Shown: positions 15,199 to 25,167 of the stretch, piece after piece | Layout of the letters: the number at the start of each line of letters is the position of its first letter | Position numbering within the stretch: the stretch's first letter is position 1 | From: a virus | Direction: 5' to 3' (one strand) | IMG/VR virus record: IMGVR_UViG_3300034093_001496 | Span: 1-45,383 of that record | Length of the DNA: 45,383 nucleotides | Program-made: the position numbers and the translations under genes | The notes under the pieces: generated by a model | What the model was told of the DNA's origin: nothing | Database searches by the model: none | Seen by the model: the letters and a program-made list of their open reading frames with translations, nothing else

Positions 15199-18100
15199 TT
15201 ATCCTTTATTATTAAGTATTAAATTATTTAAAATTTCTTTTAATTCTTTAATTTCTTCTGATTGTTTTTTTACAATTTCGTTTTGTTCTTTGAATGCTTC
15301 AATAAATAAACCTGCAAAATTACCATATGCCACCGCATATTCATCTAAATCTTCTGTGTATGATACAACTTCAGGAACAACTTCATTTACTTCTTGTGCA
15401 ATTACTCCCAACTGTCTTTTATCAGCTCCACCATCAGGAATAGTATCACTTTCATTATAAATTTTAGTATAGTAAATACCTCTTAATTGTAAAACTTTAT
15501 CCAAAGCGTTATCAACTGTAACAATATCCTTTTTCTTTCTTATATCCGAATATGCTACGATGTTGCCTGTTGCGTAAACCCCACCATTACAATATATTGC
15601 ATATCCACCAGCTGTTGATGATGTTCCAATACCAGTACAGTTATTTCCGTGTGAATGATAGAACATCCACCTTCCATCGTCTTGGAAGTAGATACCACCA
15701 TTACCACTTTCAAACATTAAGTGAGGTGCGTAAGATGATTCAATTCTATGACCATACCAACCATTTCTATTACCTTCCATTCTCCACGAACCATAAGTAA
15801 CGTTGTTTGGATACCAGTGTGCTCCGTTCTCACCAGCATAAAATCCAGTATAGTTAGCTGTGTACATCCACTTATACTTAAATGAATAGTTAGATGAACC
15901 TGCTAATTGAATACACAAGTCACTCATATCGTAATCAGAATAAACTCTAGTTCCTTCATAAGAACCAGCGTTTGCTCCCAATTTAATACCAGTATGATAT
16001 CCAATTCTTAAATCCGGATAAGGATAACCCCATCCACCACCTTCTTGGTATATAGAATATCCGTGTGTACCTTGTCCAGAGTTACCACCAACACCAGTAA
16101 AATCTAAACGAGCTATTCTACAATAGTTATTGAATTCACCAGAACTCATTTGAGAATATCCAGTAGGGTCAGTATAATATCCTGTGTTATCTCTATCATA
16201 GAATATTGGTGCTCTCATCGAACCTCTAGCATGCCAGTTGTGTCCAGTATCATACCAAACAGATGCGGGATATGACCAGTTAATACCTACTCCATAGTGA
16301 GGGTTATCTGCATTATCGAACCAACCAAATGATAATTCATCAGGGTTTTGGTTTGCAACTCCCATTACAAATCTTCTATATCCACCTGCTGTTTTGAATC
16401 CAGTCAATGATAAACATGCACCATGTGTACCATTACCACTATTTGCATATGCTGAAACTCCTAAGTGTGGATAATATGGTGCGTTTACCTGAACACTATA
16501 TCTATTATCATCTGCAAGTACCATTGTAACACCATTCGTAGATAATGTATATGGTCCAAACATTGCCGAATATCCACTTGATGCTGCCGTTACTCTTAAT
16601 ATTGCAAGATTTGATATACTATCAGGATTTAAAAAATATCCAGTATTATTAGAATCATAGAATATTGGTGCTCTAAAACTTTCAGTATTTTCCGCATATC
16701 TCTCAATCACATATCTAGTAAACCAAGAACCACCACCACCAGGAGTTTCTCTCAAGTAAACAGTAGTACCTTGAGGTTTCCACCACTCACAAGAACCAGA
16801 ACCCCATTGGTGAATACGGAACATTGCCGGCTCCGTAGAGAAGTTACCAGAAGTTGATACCTCCAATGAACGGAACGAACCATACGGTTTACCCCAACCA
16901 TATCCATAAGGGTCATGTGCCCACCAGCCAGAGTTATCTCCGTATTGTCTATTGGTATCTGCTCTCATTTTGTTTGCACCAAATATATTGTAGTATGATG
17001 TTCCGGCTTGGTCACTATAATATCCTGTATTATTACTATCATAAAACAATGGTGCTCTTAATGAATCTGCTGCTTCAAAGTATCCTTCTGAATATGTGTA
17101 TCCAGAATATAATAACATTCTAGTTCCACCATTTCTAAGTAATCTAAGATTATGATTTGTAAAACTACCAACTGCTGATAAACCACCAACGTGAGAGTAT
17201 ATACCAGTTTGAATTCCTTCATTTCTAGCATACACTCTTAAAATTGAGTGGGGTGCATTTGAAATGTGGATTTGAGAACCCCATCCCCCCTCATCTACCC
17301 AATCACTACCAGAATCACCAACATATAAGTTTCTTAATCTTGATGATGAATTTAAATCTAAACGGAATGTTGAATCTGCCGAATCATAAAATACCGGAGC
17401 TCTCATAGATGTAGTAGACCATGCCGTACCACCTTGGTCCCAATACCAAAACGTTGCAGATGATACATTTCTAAGTTCAAGTTGGTCAGATGGATTTTTT
17501 AATATATTAAATCTACCAGCTCCAGCTTCACCACTAGCACCAAAAGTAATTACAGAGTAATTATTTTGAGCATCTACCAATCTAATGTTTTCATTGTAAT
17601 TACCGGCAGTCCATCCACCAATTCTAGCCATACCAAAAATACGCAATGCAGTTCCATTAGTAGCTGGGTCTAATAAATACCCAGTATCATCTCTATCGTA
17701 GAATACTGGTGCTCTAGCACTTGTTCTAAATTCTACATATGAACCATCTTGGGTTGGATAGTTTCTTTGTGACCAATCCCAACTACTTCCATTAACAGCA
17801 CCTCTACCACCATACAAATACCATGCCCCATCGGTAGCTATGTGTTGTAACATATATCCTAAGTTACCATTAGTTGATGTTTGATATATAGAAGCGTAAG
17901 TACCAGTAATAACAAGTTGTGCATGAGATGAACCAAATGGATTACTACCCCAATTTCCATTAACATTAAGGTATTGTAAATTAGTACCATCAAGTCCATC
18001 AAAATAGTATCCAGTATTAGATATATCATAATATCTTGGTGCCAAAACACCATAGTCTGCTCTTAGATAATTATCACTCTTACCAAATGAACCAATTTCA

Positions 18101-21100
18101 GTTCCTGCAAATGGTGAGTTATTAAAGAATCTAGTTCCACCATATCCAGATGCTGCTCCAATATCAACACCAGTATGCCATGCTAATTGTAAGTGATTAC
18201 CAGAATAATATCCATTACTATAATTTCTAGGATGAATCATATAATAAGGTTGGCTATCCGTTCTCTGTCCCCAAGTAATACCACTATCAACAGATGCTTG
18301 CGATGGGTCAGTTGTAGAGTTTGATAAATTTATATGTCTTGTTGTACCAGCACCACTACCTGCTCTATATAAAAATGTACCACCAGTATCATAACGATAA
18401 TCAGAGAATATATTAGATACCGTAACTCTATTACTTACAGTCATTATACCATCATAATCCACTCTTACTCTAACTTGAGGTAAATCAGTACCAGTTCCAG
18501 ATGTACCAGTTCCAGATTTAATTCCTATAATAAAATCAGAACGTTCTGAACCAGGTGTATCTCTATATTGTGCTCCAAGCCAAATATGTGGTGCAACATC
18601 ATATGAAGTACCTCCACTATAATTTAATAAACCATTTATTGCAATACCAGCGTAATAACCAGTACCACTTCTAGTAGAATAAGGTCCTAAATGTAAGTTA
18701 TATGTATTTCCGTTAATTTCACTTTCACCATTTGTATAAGATGAAACCCTTAATCTACCACCAGCATTATTTGAAGCTTGTACTTGACCTGTACTAATAT
18801 TTAATCTATTTATACGAGATTGTCCATCTCCATCAAAAAGATATGTTCCATCATTTCTATCAATAAATCTATTAGCGTAAAAATCACCCAATGCCTCAGA
18901 CCCAGCTGCTATTGCTGTATCTAATTCTTCGATTTTAAATCCTGCTATTTCAGCTTGTCCACTGTATCCACTATATAGATAATTGTGTAACCAACCCAAT
19001 TGCATAAATTTTGCATATCCATACCAAGTATATCCAGCACCAGAACCAGCTGGTCCGATTGTCATTGTATATTGAGTCCAAGAAGCAGGTGGAACTCCAT
19101 TCCAATAGTAAGGTTGTCCCCATCCACCATTATCAGGTTGTCCGTAGTTATAAGTTGCTTGTGTAAATGATAAATAACAATATGGATTACCAGATGTTGC
19201 TCTAATCCAAGCTGATACTTTATAAGTTTTAGTTGGGTCAATTGCTACCCATCCAGATTGTCTATGCCCACTCCACGCACTACTACCAGCAAATGCAACA
19301 TCACCAATAGGTGCATCACTTAATCCACTTCTATATGTTGTATCGGGCCAAATAAATCCACCATCTGCTCCACTCCAGTTTCTAGTAAAATATTTACCAT
19401 CCGGAACAAACATACCAAATAATGTTGAACCATTATTAGTTCTAGTTGAAATATTACCTCCAGTTTTTAAAACAGATAATATTGATGTACCATTAGGGTC
19501 TAAATAATATGCGTTATCACTATAATCGTAATATCTTTGTGCGTACATATAGCGATATGCTGTCATATCACCATTTGCCATATCCATTCTCAGCATTACA
19601 GTATTCGTACCACCACCAACATTATTTTCAATACCAGAAGTTTGTGCTCTAGTAAAATCAATTGTGTTTATTGGATTATTATGCCAAATACCCCAAGGTG
19701 TAGATTCTTCTTTGTAAATCCAAGGAGATGTTTCCCCACCACCTGATGGATTTACTGACCTTAAAAATACAGGATATGTAGTTGAATTAACAGCCTGCAT
19801 TCTAATACCTTCGGCTGCACTATTACCATTCATAGTAATATTTGTGCCGTTATTATTAAGAGTTAATGAATATAAATTAGATGTACCACTATTAATATAA
19901 TATGTTGTACCACCCACATAAATTGTACCATCAAATCTTGCATTTCCACCACTGTAAACGAATTTATCACCTCTAACTCTTAGGTATGTGCCATCTGTCA
20001 TATACCAACCACCACCCCAACCAAATCCAATTTCTTCATCTCTTAAGAAAGTTGAAGTACCTCTACCAATTACAAAGGCATCATTATTATTTATTAATTG
20101 TACAGATCCATTTATGAATATTCTGTTATTTGATATTGTATCAATTACTGATGTGTTATCGGTAGTTGTGTATGAAAAATCCGTTGTACCAAATCCTACT
20201 CTTTGTGTAGAGTTCATTTGCATACCAGTTGTACCATTAGTTGCTAAATACATTGTATTAGCTCCTTCTGCATGTAATGTTAAACCACCTGCTAAGTTAC
20301 TATAAAAATATCCACCATTTGCTCTATATTGACCAGATGCCGCGTATGTACTTCCAAATAATGCAGCTCCAGCTCCATTTACAGAAACATCATTTCCTAA
20401 TTGTAAATTACTATTAGATGCTGCTGTTGTATTTCTTACACCAACTGTACTACCAAATTGAACCGAATCAGTTGTTCTAACATTTTGGTTCATTGCGTAT
20501 AATTCGTTAGCACCCTGTCCAGTATTAACGGTTGCGAATGTTACACCATCGGTAGTTCTTACGTTTTGGTCCATTAAATAAACCTCAGTTACACCTTGTC
20601 CAGTATTAATTGTACCTGATATAACAATGTTACCAGTTCCCTGAATATTTCCATTTACATATGTATTATCATCAAATGACCATCTATCATTACCCTCATC
20701 CCAAATAAATTGTTTTGTTGCTGCGTTTCCTCTCTTAACTTCTATACCAGCATTTTCAGTTGGTGCAGTTGCTGCTCCAATATCTGCATTTAATGTAATG
20801 ATATTATCACCTACATTTAAAGTTGTTGTATTAATATATGTTGTTGTACCACTTACAGTAAGGTCACCACTAATTGTAGCGTTACCAGTTACTGCTAATG
20901 TAGTACCATCAAATCTTAAATTTGCTTCAACGGTTGCGTTTGGAGCAGTTCCGTTTAATGTGATTACACCATTATCAGTTGTACCTGTTAATGATAATAA
21001 TCCCGATGTACCTGCTGAACCAGAAGTTCCTGATGTACCACTACTTCCAGAAGTTCCTGAGGTGCCAGACGAACCAGAAGTTCCTGATGTACCTCTACTT

Positions 21101-23124
21101 CCGCTTGTTCCAGATGTACCACTACTTCCGCTTGTGCCAGATGTACCACTAACTCCAGAAGTTCCTGATGAACCGCTTGTTCCACTACTACCGCTTGTTC
21201 CAGATGTACCACTACTTCCGCTCGTACCACTACTTCCAGAAGTTCCTGATGAACCGCTTGTTCCACTACTACCGCTTGTGCCAGATGTGCCACTACTTCC
21301 GCTTGTTCCACTACTTCCAGCCGAACCACTCACACCAGAAGTTCCAGAGCTTCCACTTGTACCACTACTACCGCTTGTTCCGCTGCTACCGCTTGTACCA
21401 CTACTTCCGCTCGTACCACTACTTCCAGCCGAACCACTCACACCAGAAGTTCCACTCGTGCCACTACTTCCTGCAGAACCACTCACTCCACTTGTACCAG
21501 CAGACCCAGACGAACCCTGCACTCCATTTATACCAGAAGTTCCTGAAGTTCCAGATGAACCTTGTACTCCACTTATACCAGAAGTTCCCGATGTTCCACT
21601 TGTGCCTCTACTTCCACTAGTACCAGAAGTTCCATTAGAACCTGATGAACCTTGTACTCCACTTATACCAGAAGTTCCCGATGTACCTCCACTTCCAGAA
21701 GTTCCTGATGTACCACTTGTACCAGAAGTTCCTGATGAACCACTACCCCCACCGGCTCCACTTATTCCTGATGAACCAGAAGTTCCTGATGTGCCTCTGC
21801 TTCCAGAAGTTCCCGATGTACCACCACTACCAGAAGTTCCTGATGTACCACTAGTTCCATTTGTACCACCTCCTCCAGTTATACCACCACTACCAGCAGT
21901 ACCGCTTGTGCCAGAAGTTCCCGAAGTGCCACTTACACCAGAAGTTCCCGAAGAACCGGTTGTACCACTTACACCAGATGTACCAGCCGATGCATTCGTA
22001 CCAGATGTTCCAGCCGAACCAGAAGTTCCTGCTGAACCAGACGTTCCTGATGTGCCGCTTGTACCACGTGTGCCAGAAGTTCCTGCTGAACCTGTTGTAC
22101 CACCACTACCAGAAGTTCCAGCTGAGCCTGTTGTACCAGCCGAACCATTTGTACCGCTTGTGCCAGAAGTTCCTGATGTACCAGCACTACCACTAGTCCC
22201 ACTACTTCCACTCGTGCCAGATGTTCCAGAAGTTCCCGATGTACCTGCCGAACCAGTTGTACCCGATGAACCAGTTGAACCAGAAGTTCCTGATGTACCA
22301 GCACTACCAGTAGAGCCAGATGTACCACTACTTCCAGAAGTTCCCGATGTACCACTGCTTCCACTCGTGCCAGATGTTCCAGAAGTTCCGGATGTACCTG
22401 CCGAACCAGTTGTACCTGAAGTTCCAGAAGTTCCTGATGTACCTGATGTTGCCGCTGCTGTTTTAAAACCAATTCTACCAGTTGTAGAATTATAAACTAA
22501 TACATCATCGGTTGTTATATCTGGTTTTAGTGAACCAATTCCAAATGATAATGAGCCCGTAATTCCTACACTACCAGTAAATTCTTGCTTATCGTTTTGT
22601 GCATCACCAAATTTGTTACTTCCACTTGCGTAGATTATTGATGATGAAATATATGTTGCAAATAATTCAGTTGTATTTATTTTTCCAGCTACAGTTACAT
22701 CACCTCTAAAAATACCACTACCAGTTACAATAAGATAATCTCTTATAGTTACTGCAGTATTTACTTCTAATCCTCTATTTGGAGAAATTATAGCTGTTGC
22801 TGAACCTGATTTTAATCTATCCAAATCACCAATTGATGATGCGTTTATATTGAATAATCCACTACCATCTCCTCTAAATAAAGATGCCGATATTGATGAT
22901 GAAATATTAGCCGAACCACTAATTTGTGTGTTTGCTTTTATTTGTAACGGATTATTACCAAATGAATCAATTTCATCCGTTTGTATTTTAGAAGCACTGA
23001 AGTTTCCTACAATACTTATAGATTCAGATGATGCGTTTAATATAGCTGCACCACTTACAAAAAGTGATATACTATTTACACTAGTCTGATTTAAACCATT
23101 AGGATTATTACCGTTAAACTCCAT
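15199..23124 (-). CDS. Giant tail fibre with collagen-like shaft and S74 chaperone
   Basis: A 2641-residue fibre. Residues 1-225 are beta-rich units (LKSGSATAIISPNRGLEV, SSSIIYASGSNKFG) that match the other giant fibre. Residues 225-708 are a Gly-X-Y collagen-like shaft made mostly of Gly-Thr-Ser and Gly-Ser-Ser triplets without proline. Residues 720-2500 form a long receptor-type region with at least eight copies of a motif like FYDSNNTGYYxDP. The end is a peptidase S74 intramolecular chaperone: AYSDIRKKKDI, with S2526 and K2531 in the Ser-x4-Lys dyad spacing known from endosialidase fibres, then QLGVIAQEVNEVVPEVV and a coiled-coil tail. Self-cleavage before S2526 would release 116 residues. 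It probably recognises the host surface. Confidence 0.9.
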   Translation of the reverse strand: MEFNGNNPNGLNQTSVNSISLFVSGAAILNASSESISIVGNFSASKIQTDEIDSFGNNPLQIKANTQISGSANISSSISASLFRGDGSGLFNINASSIGDLDRLKSGSATAIISPNRGLEVNTAVTIRDYLIVTGSGIFRGDVTVAGKINTTELFATYISSSIIYASGSNKFGDAQNDKQEFTGSVGITGSLSFGIGSLKPDITTDDVLVYNSTTGRIGFKTAAATSGTSGTSGTSGTTGSAGTSGTSGTSGTSGSSGTSGTSGSSGTSGSTGSAGTSGTSGSTGSSGTTGSAGTSGTSGTSGTSGSSGTSGSAGTSGTSGTSGTNGSAGTTGSAGTSGSGGTTGSAGTSGTRGTSGTSGTSGSAGTSGSAGTSGTNASAGTSGVSGTTGSSGTSGVSGTSGTSGTSGTAGSGGITGGGGTNGTSGTSGTSGSGGTSGTSGSRGTSGTSGSSGISGAGGGSGSSGTSGTSGTSGTSGSGGTSGTSGISGVQGSSGSNGTSGTSGSRGTSGTSGTSGISGVQGSSGTSGTSGINGVQGSSGSAGTSGVSGSAGSSGTSGTSGVSGSAGSSGTSGSSGTSGSSGTSGSSGTSGSSGTSGVSGSAGSSGTSGSSGTSGTSGSSGTSGSSGTSGSSGTSGSSGTSGTSGSSGTSGSSGTSGVSGTSGTSGSSGTSGTSGSRGTSGTSGSSGTSGTSGSSGTSGTSGSAGTSGLLSLTGTTDNGVITLNGTAPNATVEANLRFDGTTLAVTGNATISGDLTVSGTTTYINTTTLNVGDNIITLNADIGAATAPTENAGIEVKRGNAATKQFIWDEGNDRWSFDDNTYVNGNIQGTGNIVISGTINTGQGVTEVYLMDQNVRTTDGVTFATVNTGQGANELYAMNQNVRTTDSVQFGSTVGVRNTTAASNSNLQLGNDVSVNGAGAALFGSTYAASGQYRANGGYFYSNLAGGLTLHAEGANTMYLATNGTTGMQMNSTQRVGFGTTDFSYTTTDNTSVIDTISNNRIFINGSVQLINNNDAFVIGRGTSTFLRDEEIGFGWGGGWYMTDGTYLRVRGDKFVYSGGNARFDGTIYVGGTTYYINSGTSNLYSLTLNNNGTNITMNGNSAAEGIRMQAVNSTTYPVFLRSVNPSGGGETSPWIYKEESTPWGIWHNNPINTIDFTRAQTSGIENNVGGGTNTVMLRMDMANGDMTAYRYMYAQRYYDYSDNAYYLDPNGTSILSVLKTGGNISTRTNNGSTLFGMFVPDGKYFTRNWSGADGGFIWPDTTYRSGLSDAPIGDVAFAGSSAWSGHRQSGWVAIDPTKTYKVSAWIRATSGNPYCYLSFTQATYNYGQPDNGGWGQPYYWNGVPPASWTQYTMTIGPAGSGAGYTWYGYAKFMQLGWLHNYLYSGYSGQAEIAGFKIEELDTAIAAGSEALGDFYANRFIDRNDGTYLFDGDGQSRINRLNISTGQVQASNNAGGRLRVSSYTNGESEINGNTYNLHLGPYSTRSGTGYYAGIAINGLLNYSGGTSYDVAPHIWLGAQYRDTPGSERSDFIIGIKSGTGTSGTGTDLPQVRVRVDYDGIMTVSNRVTVSNIFSDYRYDTGGTFLYRAGSGAGTTRHINLSNSTTDPSQASVDSGITWGQRTDSQPYYMIHPRNYSNGYYSGNHLQLAWHTGVDIGAASGYGGTRFFNNSPFAGTEIGSFGKSDNYLRADYGVLAPRYYDISNTGYYFDGLDGTNLQYLNVNGNWGSNPFGSSHAQLVITGTYASIYQTSTNGNLGYMLQHIATDGAWYLYGGRGAVNGSSWDWSQRNYPTQDGSYVEFRTSARAPVFYDRDDTGYLLDPATNGTALRIFGMARIGGWTAGNYNENIRLVDAQNNYSVITFGASGEAGAGRFNILKNPSDQLELRNVSSATFWYWDQGGTAWSTTSMRAPVFYDSADSTFRLDLNSSSRLRNLYVGDSGSDWVDEGGWGSQIHISNAPHSILRVYARNEGIQTGIYSHVGGLSAVGSFTNHNLRLLRNGGTRMLLYSGYTYSEGYFEAADSLRAPLFYDSNNTGYYSDQAGTSYYNIFGANKMRADTNRQYGDNSGWWAHDPYGYGWGKPYGSFRSLEVSTSGNFSTEPAMFRIHQWGSGSCEWWKPQGTTVYLRETPGGGGSWFTRYVIERYAENTESFRAPIFYDSNNTGYFLNPDSISNLAILRVTAASSGYSAMFGPYTLSTNGVTMVLADDNRYSVQVNAPYYPHLGVSAYANSGNGTHGACLSLTGFKTAGGYRRFVMGVANQNPDELSFGWFDNADNPHYGVGINWSYPASVWYDTGHNWHARGSMRAPIFYDRDNTGYYTDPTGYSQMSSGEFNNYCRIARLDFTGVGGNSGQGTHGYSIYQEGGGWGYPYPDLRIGYHTGIKLGANAGSYEGTRVYSDYDMSDLCIQLAGSSNYSFKYKWMYTANYTGFYAGENGAHWYPNNVTYGSWRMEGNRNGWYGHRIESSYAPHLMFESGNGGIYFQDDGRWMFYHSHGNNCTGIGTSSTAGGYAIYCNGGVYATGNIVAYSDIRKKKDIVTVDNALDKVLQLRGIYYTKIYNESDTIPDGGADKRQLGVIAQEVNEVVPEVVSYTEDLDEYAVAYGNFAGLFIEAFKEQNEIVKKQSEEIKELKEILNNLILNNKG
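21000..22450 (-). repeat. Nine-base tandem repeat coding Gly-Thr-Ser shaft (fibre 2)
   Basis: About 1.45 kb of degenerate nine-base repeats coding Gly-X-Y triplets. The opposite strand is open for 565 codons reading Pro-Glu-Val/Pro-Leu-Val repeats, a by-product of the repeat and not a gene. Confidence 0.9.
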
Positions 23125-23140
23125 TTAATATATCTTTTTA

Positions 23141-23473
23141 TTATGTCAATTCTAATACCGAAACAATTACATCTGCCGAAGCTGCTAATGATGATGTAAC
23201 TGAAATAAAGTCAGTAGCCTCTAATACAACTTTTTGCTCACCACCCACCATAACATTTGAACTACCCTGTACAATCAAAGCATTCTTTACTAAATATACA
23301 CATTTGTTACCAGCATTATCTCTAAGCATTACACTTACAGATATATTTTGTGTTGCCGTATTTGCTACGTTTACACCAATTATTGTTGCTGCAGTTCCTA
23401 CCGGTGCTTCATATACTTTTACACCTGTTATTCCTATTGAACTTGTTATACTATTTTTAAATGTATTTGCCAT
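23141..23473 (-). CDS. Small beta-sandwich virion protein
   Basis: A 110-residue protein with alternating hydrophobic strands: TGVKVYEAPVGTAATIIGV, VANTATQNISVSVMLRD, LVKNALIVQGSSNVMV and EQKVVLEATDFISVTS, ending VIVSVLELT. The pattern of an all-beta sandwich with a C-terminal VLSVLE-type strand is frequent in small structural proteins of marine phages, but the exact role is unknown to me. The same sandwich appears, split by an insert, in the 305-residue protein at 35390-36307. It lies between the 92-residue gene and the 2641-residue fibre with gaps of about 15 bases, so it is probably co-transcribed and may help attach fibres. Confidence 0.75.
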   Translation of the reverse strand: MANTFKNSITSSIGITGVKVYEAPVGTAATIIGVNVANTATQNISVSVMLRDNAGNKCVYLVKNALIVQGSSNVMVGGEQKVVLEATDFISVTSSLAASADVIVSVLELT

Positions 23474-23486
23474 TTTGTTTTATTTT

Positions 23487-23765
23487 TTATCCTAATGCTA
23501 TTGCAAATGCTATTGCAGAGTCTAATACGTTTACACCATCTACCAAAAACCCACCTTGAGTTAAATATATTGAACCCGTAATACTTTGGGAGCCGCTTAC
23601 TGATAATCTTTGATTTACATTAAGATAATCAAATGATGCTTGTGACACATCAATAGTACCCTTAAATGAACCAGTAAAGGACCCAGTAAATGAACCACTT
23701 AAATTTGCGTACGCATTTGAAGCTTGTGTAATTGAACCAGAAAATATTGGACTATGTATTACCAT
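23487..23765 (-). CDS. Short fibre-like protein (paralogue of fibre N-termini)
   Basis: A 92-residue protein made of the same Gly/Ser/Thr-rich beta units as the two giant fibres: LSGSFTGSFTGSFKGTIDVS and LSVSGSQSITGSIYL. It could be a short fibre, a connector, or a remnant of a fibre gene. It is the first gene of a unit behind an ATATTTATA box 27 bases upstream. The complete start, stop and spacing argue that it is translated. Confidence 0.65.
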   Translation of the reverse strand: MVIHSPIFSGSITQASNAYANLSGSFTGSFTGSFKGTIDVSQASFDYLNVNQRLSVSGSQSITGSIYLTQGGFLVDGVNVLDSAIAFAIALG

Positions 23766-23792
23766 TTATATTTATATACTTTTTGTTATAGG

Positions 23793-23801
23793 TATAAATA
23801 T
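23793..23801 (-). promoter_or_regulatory. ATATTTATA box, candidate late promoter of the fibre-2 unit
   Basis: The minus strand reads ATATTTATA 27 bases before the ATG of the 92-residue gene and 15 bases after the stop codon of the preceding gene. It would drive the 92, 110, 2641 and 143-residue genes. Confidence 0.5.
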
Positions 23802-23815
23802 AAAATAATTTCCTT

Positions 23816-24259
23816 TTAAGGTTTCACAGGCCAGTTAATAGAAAAAGGATTGGATTGAGATGTAATATCTCTTAATTGTGCTCTATATGATGTCCACAAT
23901 TCTTTCGTTTCAGTTGGTATATCTGCTAATTGTGTCCAATCACACTCAGATAATAATTGATTTCTTAATACTCTTACTTCTTCCCATTGATTTTCTATTC
24001 TATAAGAAATTTCTTCGGAAGTAGCATTAGTTTGATTCCAACTTTTATAATAAACCCCATCAATTAAAGTAGGAGTTCCTTCGGTAATATTTTTTGTGTA
24101 ATCAACCGGCATTGGAGTTGGTTGTACTACATGCATATCCCATTCAATCAAAGCTTCATCAGTTAATTCAGATGGTAAGCTTGTATTTGGATATGAATTT
24201 CTTAACTCGTTAATAGTATAAGGATAGTTAATCGTATCGTTTATAATTCGTAAATACAT
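23816..24259 (-). CDS. Putative tail-fibre assembly protein
   Basis: A 147-residue protein. The last 60 residues, with VRVLRNQLLSECDWTQLAD and ELWTSYRAQLRDIT, follow the pattern R..LL..CDWT...D......W..YR..LRD seen in small proteins encoded next to phage tail fibres and often annotated as tail-fibre assembly or tail chaperone proteins. ATG at 24259 is preferred because it leaves one base after the stop of the preceding gene (TAATATG); another ATG at 24289 would overlap it by 29 bases. Position directly after two adhesin genes fits an assembly role. Confidence 0.65.
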   Translation of the reverse strand: MYLRIINDTINYPYTINELRNSYPNTSLPSELTDEALIEWDMHVVQPTPMPVDYTKNITEGTPTLIDGVYYKSWNQTNATSEEISYRIENQWEEVRVLRNQLLSECDWTQLADIPTETKELWTSYRAQLRDITSQSNPFSINWPVKP

Positions 24260-24260
24260 A

Positions 24261-25163
24261 TTATTTAAAAGTTGAAGGTATTGATGCAAAATTTGTTAAT
24301 CCAGTACAATTATTAAATGCGTTAGTACCGGCTGGAATTGGTATTCTATTCCAAATTTCCGGAGCAGTACCAGATAATGAATTTACCGTACTACTCATAT
24401 TATATACATTATTAAAAATAGTTACGCTTGTATTATATGTAAATTGTAATACATTTGTAAGTGCTCTACAATTATAAAAAGTACCAGAAAAGTTTACAGC
24501 GGTTGTATTTTGGTCAAACAAATCAGAAGGTACTGATGTTAGTGCGGTGCAACCAAAAAAGCAAGATGCAAATGTTGTTACGTTTGGTACATTATTAAAT
24601 AATCCAGATGGAACTGTTGTTAATGTTAATACAGATGCAAAAGTGTTTGAAAATGTTGTTGCTTTTGTAGAATATTGAAACATATCAGCTGGTATTGATG
24701 TAATTCTAGTTGCTTGCATGAATCCGGAAAAAGATACTACTTCATCCAATCCAGTATATCCACCCACTGCACTTAAAGATGCGCTGCTTGGTATTGATGT
24801 TACGTTTTGACAACCATAAAAATTAATTGTTCTTAACCCAACTATTCCAAATTGTACTATTTCAGTAATAAGATTTCTAATTGCTGAATTATTATTTACT
24901 GAAAATCCTGGCATAAATCCACTTATAGTAATTATGTAAGTTCCTACACTTGCGTATGTATGAATTCTATTTGCTGAATTTGATGCTGTTATTAATGGTG
25001 ATGTATTTCCATCTCCCCAATTAATATATAAAGATGGTGTCAATCCACCATAATCTACCAAAGGACAAGTAAACACTGTACTTGCAGTAGTTGTTGTTAC
25101 TTTAAATACAAAAGGAAAAACCTGCGATGCATCTGATTCTACTAATCTTCTAAATATTCCCAT
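24261..25163 (-). CDS. PKD plus leucine-rich-repeat adhesin
   Basis: A 300-residue protein with two recognisable parts. Residues about 18-82 look like a PKD domain: YINWGDGNTSP with the WGDG core and the closing strand HTYASVGTYIITISG. Residues about 105-300 are BspA-type leucine-rich repeats with the recurring pattern LTSVPSDLFDQNT and FSGTFYNCRALTNV, each about 23-26 residues. There is no signal peptide or membrane segment, so it should be a virion part, not a host surface protein. It follows the 3384-residue fibre after four bases and precedes the likely assembly protein, so it may be a receptor-binding tip. BspA-type repeats and PKD domains are common in Bacteroidota surface proteins, so acquisition from a host is plausible. 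Confidence 0.75.
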   Translation of the reverse strand: MGIFRRLVESDASQVFPFVFKVTTTTASTVFTCPLVDYGGLTPSLYINWGDGNTSPLITASNSANRIHTYASVGTYIITISGFMPGFSVNNNSAIRNLITEIVQFGIVGLRTINFYGCQNVTSIPSSASLSAVGGYTGLDEVVSFSGFMQATRITSIPADMFQYSTKATTFSNTFASVLTLTTVPSGLFNNVPNVTTFASCFFGCTALTSVPSDLFDQNTTAVNFSGTFYNCRALTNVLQFTYNTSVTIFNNVYNMSSTVNSLSGTAPEIWNRIPIPAGTNAFNNCTGLTNFASIPSTFK

Positions 25164-25167
25164 AGCT

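Noticed and set aside
20798-22495. 565-codon plus-strand reading frame of Pro-Glu-Val/Pro-Leu-Val repeats
   Set aside because: It is the exact antisense of the Gly-Thr-Ser repeat, which has no stop codons on the other strand because of its nine-base period. No plus-strand gene or promoter is near it.
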